From JACDAN01 sp035776735 (GTDB lineage: Bacteria > Actinomycetota > Thermoleophilia > Gaiellales > Gaiellaceae), in the NCBI GenBank assembly GCA_035776735.1, contig DASSSO010000197.1, forward strand, positions 1 to 12,907: DNA of 12,907 bases, in the 5' to 3' direction. Below, one piece after another: positions 1-5,558 of the stretch. The notes beneath the pieces were generated by a model that saw only the letters and a list, made by a program, of their open reading frames with translations, did not search any database and was not told where the DNA came from. Numbering within the stretch: the first letter of the stretch is position 1; each line of letters starts with the position of its first letter. Made by a program: the position numbers and the translations under genes.

Positions 1-675
1 TACGACGCCTGGTTCAGGCCGTTGGGCGTCGAGCACGAGCTCAACGTGCCGATTCCCTCACCGCTGTGGCACACGAAGACGTTCCTCTTCGATCGCGCCG
101 ACGGCAGGGACTTCACCGAGCGGGACCGGCTCGTTCTCGACCTCCTCCAGCCGCACCTGGCTCGGCTGTGGGAGGCGGCGAACACCCGGCGTCTGCTGAG
201 GGCGGCCCTCGCGCGCCTCGACCAGTCGGAAAACGGCGACTCGAGCGGCGTCATCCTCCTCGCCGGCGCCGAAAGGCCCGGGTTCACCTCTCCGTCGGCG
301 CGCCGGCTCGTCCGCGACTTCTTCGAGCCGGCGACGGGTGATCGGCTTCCCCCGGAGCTTGCGCGCTGGCTGGAAGCCGGTGCCGAGCAGCCCTTCAGCC
401 GCCATCGCAACGAGCGCGTGCTGACGGTGAGGCGGGAAGGCGACGCGCTGCTGCTCCAGGAGAGGCGCGAGGTGGTCCGCCTGACGCGGCGCGAACGCGA
501 GGTGCTGTCCTGGGTCGCGCGTGGCAAGACGAACGCGCAGGTGGCGGAGCTGCTGTGGCTCTCCCCGAGCACGGTACGAAAGCACCTCGAGAACGTCTAT
601 CCCAAGCTCGGCGTCAACACGCGCACCGCCGCGGCCGCCAGCTTCCTCGGTCTGCTCGAAGCCGAGGCGTCCTGA
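1..675 (+). CDS. LuxR-family transcriptional regulator (5' end outside window)
   Basis: The frame is open from the first base, and the residues before the first possible start (YDAWFRP, then TTG at 22) align with the interior of the next gene (YNEWMRV), so the true start lies upstream of the window. Seen: an N-terminal sensor-like remnant ending in GRDFTERDRLVLDLLQPHLARL, a middle segment of about 85 residues (GVILLAGAE, then RLPPELARWL) that looks like a PAS/GAF-type linker domain, and a C-terminal GerE/LuxR helix-turn-helix (LTRREREVLSWVARGKTNAQ, then STVRKHLENVYPKLGVNTRT). Known of the family: such proteins bind DNA through the C-terminal helices and sense a signal through the N-terminal domain. 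The ligand cannot be told. It lacks a response-regulator receiver domain in the visible part. The stop codon is one base before the ATG of the next regulator, implying cotranscription. Confidence 0.85.
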   Translation, partial: YDAWFRPLGVEHELNVPIPSPLWHTKTFLFDRADGRDFTERDRLVLDLLQPHLARLWEAANTRRLLRAALARLDQSENGDSSGVILLAGAERPGFTSPSARRLVRDFFEPATGDRLPPELARWLEAGAEQPFSRHRNERVLTVRREGDALLLQERREVVRLTRREREVLSWVARGKTNAQVAELLWLSPSTVRKHLENVYPKLGVNTRTAAAASFLGLLEAEAS

Positions 676-680
676 CATGG
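664..680 (+). repeat. Gene-junction repeat, copy 1 (second copy at 1410-1426)
   Basis: GAGGCGTCCTGACATGG at the end of the first regulator recurs with one mismatch (GAGGCGTCCTGAGATGG) at 1410-1426, the end of the second. Each copy encodes the last codons (E-A-S-stop), a one-base spacer and the ATG of the next gene, and each carries a Shine-Dalgarno-like GAGG for that start. This is best explained by tandem duplication of the regulator together with its junction. Confidence 0.6.
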
Positions 681-1421
681 CCGCGCTGGCGACCGGAGAC
701 GCGGAACGCCTACTTCGGTTCGTCGCCGAGGCGGAGAGCCTCAACGGGGGAGGAGCCTTGCACCCCGGAGCTCCTGCACGAGCTGGGCACGCTCGTGCAA
801 GCGGACTGGGTCGGCTTCTCGGACCTCGACTGGGAACAACGGCGGCTCGCGTTCGCGGTCGAGCGCCCCGGCGACGAGCTCGAGGTCGATGCAGGCATGG
901 AGCGCCTGTTCTGGGGCGAGTTCGCCGACACCCATCCGATTCGCCAAGCGGCGCTGCGGGGCTACGTCGGCGCGCTGAAGATCTCCGACTTCGCCGGAAG
1001 GCGCGACCTCAGACGGACGCGCTTCTACAACGAGTGGATGCGGGTGAACGAGTGCGAGCATGCGCTCGACCTCTCGCTGCGCTCGACGCCGAACTGCACG
1101 CTCACGTTCCACTTCGACCGAGCCGCCGGACGTGACTTCACGGAGCGCGATCGTCTGGTCCTCGACCTTCTGGAGCCGCATCTGGCCCGGCTCTTCGGGA
1201 ACGGCCGGCGCGCGGTGGGTCGCGTGTTGACGCCGCGCGAGCGCGAGGTCATCTCGCTCGTGGCCCGCGGGCTGACGAATGCGCAGGTCGCCCAACGGCT
1301 CTGGCTCGCGCCAAGCACCGTCCGTAAGCACCTGGAGAACGTGTACGCCAAGCTCGGCGTGAGCACGAGAACGGCCGCCGTCGCCCGCGTCTTCGGTTCG
1401 ATCGACGCGGAGGCGTCCTGA
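677..1421 (+). pseudogene. LuxR-family regulator, second tandem copy, interrupted by a one-base frameshift
   Basis: The natural start is ATG 677, one base after the previous stop, with a GAGG about nine bases upstream. From there the frame reads MAALATGDAERLLRFVAEAE, the expected opening of this regulator family, but loses sense after a run of five G at 746-750. The continuation EEPCTPELLHELG, then QADWVGFSDLDWEQRR and the rest of the protein, lies one frame over and runs to the TGA at 1419-1421. Removing one G restores a single 247-residue protein. It has a GAF-like sensor region (with HFDRAAGRDFTERDRLVLDL) joined almost directly to a LuxR helix-turn-helix (LTPREREVISLVARG, then STVRKHLENVYAKLGVSTRT). 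Compared with the upstream paralogue it lacks the segment of about 85 residues before the helix-turn-helix. The break may be a sequencing error, as the remainder shows no decay. Without it, the first in-frame alternative start I see is GTG 795, which would drop about 39 residues. Confidence 0.75.
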
Positions 1422-1422
1422 G

Positions 1423-2235
1423 ATGGCCAAGGCGTTCTCCGTCGCCTCCTGGAACGTCGAGCACTTCAAGAGCCAGGGGATCCCCTCGCGGGTGCAGGAC
1501 GTCGTCGGGTTCCTTGACGAGCAGCGGCCTGACGTGTTCGCGCTGTACGAGGTGGAGGGCAAGCAGGTGTTCGACGCGCTGACCTCGATGATGCCCGGCT
1601 ACACCTTCCACATCACCGAGGGCTCACAGGTCCAGCAGATCCTGCTCGGCGTCCGGTCGAACCTCACCGCCTTCTTCACGCAGAAGACCGAATTCCGCTC
1701 CGGCGTCTCGCTGTTGCGGCCTGGCGCGCTCCTCACCCTGAAGGTCGCCGGGAAGACCTACCCGATGCTCTTCCTCCACACGAAGAGCGGCACCGACCCG
1801 CGCGGGCTGGGGCTCCGGGACGACATGCTCGACCGCGCGCTCGACTTCGCCAAGGTGCTCGACAAGGCCGCGGACGAGAAGCCCGCGAACTACATCTTCC
1901 TCGGCGACTTCAACATCATGGGCATGCAGTACCGCTACGTCCGTGACCGCGACATCGTGGCGGCACAGGAGCTCAGGAAGCTCGAGCAGGGCGCGAAGCG
2001 GCGGCAGATGAAGGTGCTGGAGAAGGACGAGCCGAACACCTGGTGGAGCGGCGGGACGCTCGCCCCTTCGAACCTCGACTTCGTCGTCGCTCGCGACCAC
2101 CTCCGGTTCAAGAGGTTCAGCGGGGTCGAGGTGACCGTGCGCGGCTGGCCGAAGATCCCGGATCCCGCCGAGCGGCTCCAGTGGGTCCGTGACCTCTCGG
2201 ACCACGGGCTGCTGTTCTTCCAGGTCGAGAAGTAA
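1423..2235 (+). CDS. Endonuclease/exonuclease/phosphatase (EEP) family protein
   Basis: A 270-residue protein with the metal-dependent EEP fold shared by DNase I, exonuclease III-type AP endonucleases and various phosphodiesterases. The catalytic set is visible in order: N11 in SWNVEHF, E43 in LYEVEG, H119 in LFLHTKS, D162 and N164 in LGDFN, N217 and D219 in SNLDFVVA, and D260-H261 in the terminal SDHGLLFF. No signal peptide or membrane segment is seen, so it is probably cytoplasmic. ATG 1423 follows the preceding stop by one base and has a GGAGG about eight bases upstream; mutY starts ten bases after its stop. It carries roughly 18 lysines, far more than its arginine-rich neighbours, which could mean a different origin or a nucleic-acid substrate. 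Whether it cuts DNA, a nucleotide or a phospho-ester cannot be told from sequence; an abasic-site role beside mutY is only inference. Confidence 0.85.
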   Translation: MAKAFSVASWNVEHFKSQGIPSRVQDVVGFLDEQRPDVFALYEVEGKQVFDALTSMMPGYTFHITEGSQVQQILLGVRSNLTAFFTQKTEFRSGVSLLRPGALLTLKVAGKTYPMLFLHTKSGTDPRGLGLRDDMLDRALDFAKVLDKAADEKPANYIFLGDFNIMGMQYRYVRDRDIVAAQELRKLEQGAKRRQMKVLEKDEPNTWWSGGTLAPSNLDFVVARDHLRFKRFSGVEVTVRGWPKIPDPAERLQWVRDLSDHGLLFFQVEK

Positions 2236-2245
2236 CCTCGCCGTC

Positions 2246-2956
2246 GTGGAGGAGCTCCTGCTCGCCTGGTTCGGGCGGAACGCGCGCGACCTGCCGTGGC
2301 GCAGGCGGCGCGACCCCTACGCCGTGCTCGTCTCGGAGGTCATGCTCCAGCAGACGCAGGTGGCGCGGGTCGTCCCGCGGTTCGAGGACTGGATGGCACG
2401 GTGGCCGACGGTCGAGGCGCTGGCGGCTGCCGCGCCCGGGGAGGTCATCGTCGCCTGGCAGGGTCTCGGGTACAACCGGCGGGCTGTGAACCTCCACCGC
2501 GCCGCCGGGGTCGTGGCCGCGCACGGGTGGCCGCCCGACCTGACGGAGCTCCCCGGCGTCGGTGCCTACACGGACGCCGCGATTCGCCGCTTCGCGTGGG
2601 ACGAGCCCGTGCTGCCCGTGGACACGAACGTCGAGCGGGTGATCGAGCGCACGGGGGCCGAGTTCGGCCCGGCGGCGGCCGAGGCGCTGATGGACCTCGG
2701 CCGGGAGGTCTGCCTGGCCCGCGTGCCGCGGTGCGGGGACTGCCCGCTCGCAGGGGACTGTCCCTCGCGTGGGCGTCGGTACGAGCCGCTGTTGAAGCAG
2801 TCCCGCTTCGAGGGGTCGTTCCGGCAGCGTCGGGCGGAGACCCTGCGGCTCGTCGCCGCCGGGGAGACCGAGTCGCTCGACGCCGAGGCGATCGAGTCGC
2901 TCGCCCGCGACGGGCTGGTCGAGCGGAGCGGCGGCCTAGTCCGTCTCCCGCAGTAG
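2246..2956 (+). CDS. mutY: MutY-type A/G-specific adenine glycosylase (compact form)
   Basis: A 236-residue HhH-GPD glycosylase. MutY enzymes remove adenine mispaired with 8-oxoguanine in base excision repair. Seen: catalytic Glu31 in SEVMLQQTQVARVVP, a motif that marks MutY rather than endonuclease III; a helix-hairpin-helix with LPGVGAYTDAAI at about 102-113; catalytic Asp126 in LPVDTNVERV; and a 4Fe-4S loop C156-X6-C163-X2-C166-X5-C172. GTG 2246 is the best start, ten bases after the EEP stop; an upstream start would run inside that gene. No clear Shine-Dalgarno is present, so coupling is likely. The C-terminus (190-236) is a short charged segment ending in LVERSGGLVRLPQ, not the NUDIX-like 8-oxoG recognition domain of E. 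coli MutY (about 350 residues). How it discriminates 8-oxoG is therefore open. The 3' end overlaps ispF on the opposite strand by 21 bases. Confidence 0.88.
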   Translation: MEELLLAWFGRNARDLPWRRRRDPYAVLVSEVMLQQTQVARVVPRFEDWMARWPTVEALAAAAPGEVIVAWQGLGYNRRAVNLHRAAGVVAAHGWPPDLTELPGVGAYTDAAIRRFAWDEPVLPVDTNVERVIERTGAEFGPAAAEALMDLGREVCLARVPRCGDCPLAGDCPSRGRRYEPLLKQSRFEGSFRQRRAETLRLVAAGETESLDAEAIESLARDGLVERSGGLVRLPQ

Positions 2957-3412
2957 GGCGACCGCCTCGGCGGCGAGCCCTTCGCCGCGGCCGGTGAAGC
3001 CCAGACGGTCGGTCGTCGTCGCCGAGACGGCGATCCGGCCCGGCTCGACGCCGAGCGTCTCGGCCAGACGGACGACCATCTCCGCGCGGCGGTCGGCGAT
3101 CCGCGGGTGCTCGCCGATCAGGACGCAGTGGGCGTTGACGAGCTCGTAGCCGGCCTCGCGCACCCGGCGGTAGGCGCGGCTGAGGAGGAGCAGCGAGGAG
3201 ATCCCGCGGAACTCCTCGTCGCCGGACGGGAACAAGAGGCCGATGTCGCCGAGGTTCGCCGCGCCGAGCAGTGCGTCGATCAGTGCGTGGGTGACGACGT
3301 CGCCGTCGGAGTGCCCCGCGAGGCCCGGCTCGTCCGGGAACGGGATTCCGGCGAGGACGAGTGGGACGCTCGCGTCGAAGCCGTGCGCGTCCACGCCGAT
3401 GCCGACTCTCAT
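2936..3412 (-). CDS. ispF: 2-C-methyl-D-erythritol 2,4-cyclodiphosphate synthase
   Basis: A 158-residue protein of typical family length. IspF converts CDP-methylerythritol 2-phosphate to methylerythritol cyclodiphosphate plus CMP in the MEP isoprenoid pathway. Seen: zinc ligands D8 and H10 in GVDAHGFD and H42 in HSDGDVVTHALIDALLGA (same numbering as the E. coli enzyme), the DIG.LFPSGDE.F segment, and the C-terminal ATTTDRLGFTGRGEGLAAEAV that closes the active site and central cavity of the trimer. The ATG at 3412 overlaps the stop of the PHP phosphatase by four bases (ATGA), indicating translational coupling; it is the last gene of the carD-ispD-PHP-ispF chain. Its 3' end overlaps mutY tail to tail, with no room for a terminator between them. 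Confidence 0.96.
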   Translation of the reverse strand: MRVGIGVDAHGFDASVPLVLAGIPFPDEPGLAGHSDGDVVTHALIDALLGAANLGDIGLLFPSGDEEFRGISSLLLLSRAYRRVREAGYELVNAHCVLIGEHPRIADRRAEMVVRLAETLGVEPGRIAVSATTTDRLGFTGRGEGLAAEAVALLRETD

Positions 3413-4203
3413 CCGAGCGGCTCCTGCCGGGCCCGGCGCCCGTCGAAGACCGTGACCGTCTCGTAGCCGGCTGCGCGGGCGTGCTCGATCGCCCGGTCGA
3501 GGTCGCGCCCGACGTTCTGCGGGACGTGGGCGTCGGAGGCGAGCGTGATCGCGGTTCCACGCGCGTGGGCCTCGCGGAGGAGCGCCGGGTTCGGGTAGAG
3601 CTCGCCGTGCGGTTTGTGGAGGCCTGCGCTCGAGACCTCGAGCCGGGCGCCCTCGAAGGACTTCGCGACCTCGACCCAGTCCCACGGGATCTCCGGCCCG
3701 TGCATCCGGATCAGATCGGGATGGGCGAGGCTGTCGAAGAGGCCGCTGCGTGCGGCTCTCGCGAGGGTCTCGTAATAGCGGCGCCACGCCTCCTCGACGC
3801 CCGCCTCGGCGATCAGGCCCGGGTCCACGTCGACGCCGGCATCGCCGATGAAGTGGATCGAGCCGAGGACGTAGTCCCAGGGGTACGGCGCCAGCAGCTC
3901 GGCCGTCCGCTCCTCCCGCCCTGGCACGTAGTCGACCTCGATCCCGAGCTTGACGGGCATCCCCTGCCGCTTCGCCTCGGTCACCGCTTCGACGTAGGGC
4001 TCGATGTCGCGCGTGCAGCGCTCCACGTGGTACGGCACCGTCCAGAGCTCGCGCGTCTGAGTGAAGTAGTAGACGTGCTCGCTGAAGCCGATCTCGTCGA
4101 GGCCGCGCTCGGCGGCCGTCCCGACGAAGCGCTCGACGGCCTCGACGGTGTGGTCGAGGGACTCGTCCGGCGCCCGCAGATGCATGTGGTAGTCGACGAT
4201 CAA
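3409..4203 (-). CDS. PHP-domain phosphatase, histidinol-phosphatase (HisK) type
   Basis: A 264-residue single-domain PHP metallohydrolase. Metal-binding motifs appear in order: H6 and H8 (DYHMHLR), H43 (FSEHVYYF), E89 (LGIEVDY), H117 (GSIHFIG), H161 (LAHPDLI), and D224 and H226 (ASDAH). The segment LEVSSAGLHKPHGELYPNPA at 188-207 resembles the arginine/lysine-proline loop of HisK-type histidinol phosphatases, which hydrolyse L-histidinol phosphate in histidine synthesis. No his gene is nearby, so the actual substrate could be another phosphomonoester. The start is TTG at 4203, which overlaps the ispD stop (TTGA); a four-base ATGA overlap joins it to ispF. This strict coupling between two MEP-pathway genes suggests coexpression with isoprenoid synthesis, though a catalytic link is not shown. 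Confidence 0.85.
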   Translation of the reverse strand: MIVDYHMHLRAPDESLDHTVEAVERFVGTAAERGLDEIGFSEHVYYFTQTRELWTVPYHVERCTRDIEPYVEAVTEAKRQGMPVKLGIEVDYVPGREERTAELLAPYPWDYVLGSIHFIGDAGVDVDPGLIAEAGVEEAWRRYYETLARAARSGLFDSLAHPDLIRMHGPEIPWDWVEVAKSFEGARLEVSSAGLHKPHGELYPNPALLREAHARGTAITLASDAHVPQNVGRDLDRAIEHARAAGYETVTVFDGRRARQEPLG

Positions 4204-4871
4204 GCCGGCTCGAGCAGGCGCTCGACTGCCTCCAGATCCGCCGGCTCGGTGACCTTGATCAGGCGGGGATCGCCCGGCACCGCCCTGATCCGGCCGCCGC
4301 GGGCCTCGACGAGCGCCGAGCAGTCCGTCGCGTCTCCACCGGCGTCGACCGCGTCGCGCAGGGACGTCGAGACGAACGCCTGCGGCGTCTGCGCGAGCAC
4401 GAGCCCGGCCCGGTCGACCGTCTCCACCACGCGATCCCCGTCGACGCGCTTCACGGTGTCCGGCACCGGCAGGACCGGCACGGCGCCGTCCCAGCCCTCG
4501 TTGAGCGCGGTGAGCAGGCGTTCGACGACCTCCTCCGGGATCAGGGGGCGGGCGGCGTCGTGGACGAGGATCACGGCCGCATCCTCCGGAACCACGGTCA
4601 GGGCCGCCCGCACGGAGTCGGCGCGCGTCTCGCCGCCGGTCACCGCCTCGACGACCTTGCCGCAGCCGAGCTCCTCGGCGAGCAGGATCACGGGCTCCTC
4701 CCAGTCGGGCGGCGCCGCGACCACGATCGAGTCGATCCAGTCGGACTCCTCGAGCCGCTCGAGACTTTCCGCGAGCAGGGGACGGTCGCGCAGGTTCGCG
4801 AACGCCTTCGGCCGGTCCAGGCCGAGCCTCTCGCCGCGCCCCGCCGCGACGATGACGGCCCAGACGCTCAT
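4200..4871 (-). CDS. ispD: 2-C-methyl-D-erythritol 4-phosphate cytidylyltransferase
   Basis: A 223-residue nucleotidyltransferase of usual family length. IspD transfers CMP from CTP to methylerythritol 4-phosphate, the third step of the MEP pathway. Seen: the glycine-rich CTP loop VIVAAGRGERLGLDRPKAF with K22, GGETRADSVRAAL (79-91), VHDAARPL (103-110, with the metal-site Asp105), VPDTVKRV with Thr139, QTPQAF (161-166) and the C-terminal GDPRLIKVTEPADL with Lys206. The usual TDDAS.VE segment is TDCSALVE here, a mild variation. ATG 4871 lies 16 bases after the carD stop with no obvious Shine-Dalgarno, so it probably relies on transcriptional and translational linkage with carD. Its stop overlaps the TTG of the next gene. 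Confidence 0.96.
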   Translation of the reverse strand: MSVWAVIVAAGRGERLGLDRPKAFANLRDRPLLAESLERLEESDWIDSIVVAAPPDWEEPVILLAEELGCGKVVEAVTGGETRADSVRAALTVVPEDAAVILVHDAARPLIPEEVVERLLTALNEGWDGAVPVLPVPDTVKRVDGDRVVETVDRAGLVLAQTPQAFVSTSLRDAVDAGGDATDCSALVEARGGRIRAVPGDPRLIKVTEPADLEAVERLLEPA

Positions 4872-4887
4872 GGCGCGAGCTTAGGTG

Positions 4888-5415
4888 CTACGCGGTCGCG
4901 CCGGCCTTGGCGCGGGACTTCTTCTTCGAGCCGGCATCGGAGACCAGGACACCGTCGAGCCACTCGGCGGTCTCCTCCTCGTCCATGCCCTTCGCGTACA
5001 TGAGCTCGCTGATGAGGATCTTCTTGGCCTTCACGAACATCTGCTTCTCGCCGGTCGAGAGACCCTTGTCGCGGTCGCGCAGGGACAGGTTCCGCACGAC
5101 CTCGGCGAGCTCGAAGATGTCGCCCGTCTTCATCTTGTCGCGGTTGTGCTTGAAGCGGCGGTTCCAGTTCTTCGGCATCGTCGTGCCGTTCCCGGTCAGC
5201 GCCTTGACGACTTCCTTGACGGTGTCCTCGTTGATGACCTTGCGCAAGCCGACGGTCTCGGCGTTCTCCGCTGGCACGTTCACAGTCATGTCGTTGTGAA
5301 GGATCTGAATCGTCAGGTACTCGCGCTTCTCGCCGAGCACCTCGCGGGTCTCCTTCTTCACGACGGTGCCCGCCCCGTGGTGCGGATACACCACCTTGTC
5401 GCCGACCTTGTACAA
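4888..5415 (-). CDS. carD: CarD/CdnL family RNA polymerase-binding regulator
   Basis: A 175-residue CarD. Known role: it binds the beta subunit of RNA polymerase and stabilises open complexes, notably at rRNA promoters. Seen: the N-terminal Tudor-like RNA polymerase interaction domain opening YKVGDKVVYPHHGAGTV (2-18), the hinge INEDTVKEVVKAL, and the helical C-terminal domain with the conserved tryptophan W84 (PKNWNRRFKHN) that wedges at the -10 edge, then LAEVVRNLSLRDRDKGLSTG. The tail is lysine/alanine rich (DAGSKKKSRAKAGATA). The start is TTG 5415, six bases after a GGGGAGG ribosome site; GTG 5430 is in frame but less well placed. It leads ispD, the PHP phosphatase and ispF, and has its own upstream promoter-like sequence and hairpin leader. 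Confidence 0.95.
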   Translation of the reverse strand: MYKVGDKVVYPHHGAGTVVKKETREVLGEKREYLTIQILHNDMTVNVPAENAETVGLRKVINEDTVKEVVKALTGNGTTMPKNWNRRFKHNRDKMKTGDIFELAEVVRNLSLRDRDKGLSTGEKQMFVKAKKILISELMYAKGMDEEETAEWLDGVLVSDAGSKKKSRAKAGATA

Positions 5416-5421
5416 GCCCGA

Positions 5422-5428
5422 CCTCCCC
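5422..5428 (-). promoter_or_regulatory. carD ribosome binding site
   Basis: On the minus strand GGGGAGG lies six bases before TTG 5415. It is the strongest Shine-Dalgarno match I noticed in the window and decides the uncommon TTG start for carD. Confidence 0.7.
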
Positions 5429-5452
5429 ACTCCGCATCGATTACGACAAACA

Positions 5453-5477
5453 GCCGGCGGGTGACGAGTCCGCCGGC
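5453..5477 (-). promoter_or_regulatory. Perfect stem-loop in the carD leader
   Basis: GCCGGCGG and CCGCCGGC form a perfect eight-pair, all-G/C stem with a nine-base loop (5461-5469). In the carD transcript it would start only a few bases after the predicted transcription start (near 5482) and lie about 37 bases before the TTG. It could stabilise the 5' end or act in attenuation. The following TGTTTGTC is not a convincing terminator tail. Confidence 0.55.
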
Positions 5478-5488
5478 AAGCGGCGTAA

Positions 5489-5518
5489 AGTATAGCCAAA
5501 GGCGCCCGAAAAAGCCAG
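5489..5518 (-). promoter_or_regulatory. Candidate carD promoter
   Basis: The minus strand carries TATACT (5494-5489), one base from the consensus -10. Eighteen bases upstream is CTGGCT (5518-5513), only a 3/6 match to TTGACA. This would give a leader of about 67 bases before TTG 5415. The -10 stands out in such a GC-rich region; the -35 is weak. Confidence 0.5.
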
Positions 5519-5525
5519 ATTTTCC

Positions 5526-5557
5526 AGGGATTTTCCGCGACCCGCCGGAAAAGCCCT
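5526..5557 (-). terminator. Inverted repeat just after radA, possible terminator or 3' hairpin
   Basis: AGGGATTTTCCG and CGGAAAAGCCCT pair over 12 bases with one mismatch around an eight-base loop. On the minus strand the structure begins one base after the radA stop. A TTTTT run follows only about a dozen bases later, so it is not a textbook intrinsic terminator, but its place suggests a transcript end or processing signal separating radA from carD. Confidence 0.4.
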
Positions 5558-5558
5558 G

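Noticed and set aside
740..760. Programmed +1 ribosomal frameshifting in the second LuxR regulator
   Set aside because: There is no rare-codon or stop-codon pause at the shift, and the first regulator copy has no equivalent. An indel in the G run is simpler.
3361..4884. Open plus-strand frame of about 500 codons opposite the PHP phosphatase and ispD
   Set aside because: It is a shadow of two well-identified minus-strand genes; its composition (Arg, Ala, Ser rich) shows no domain.
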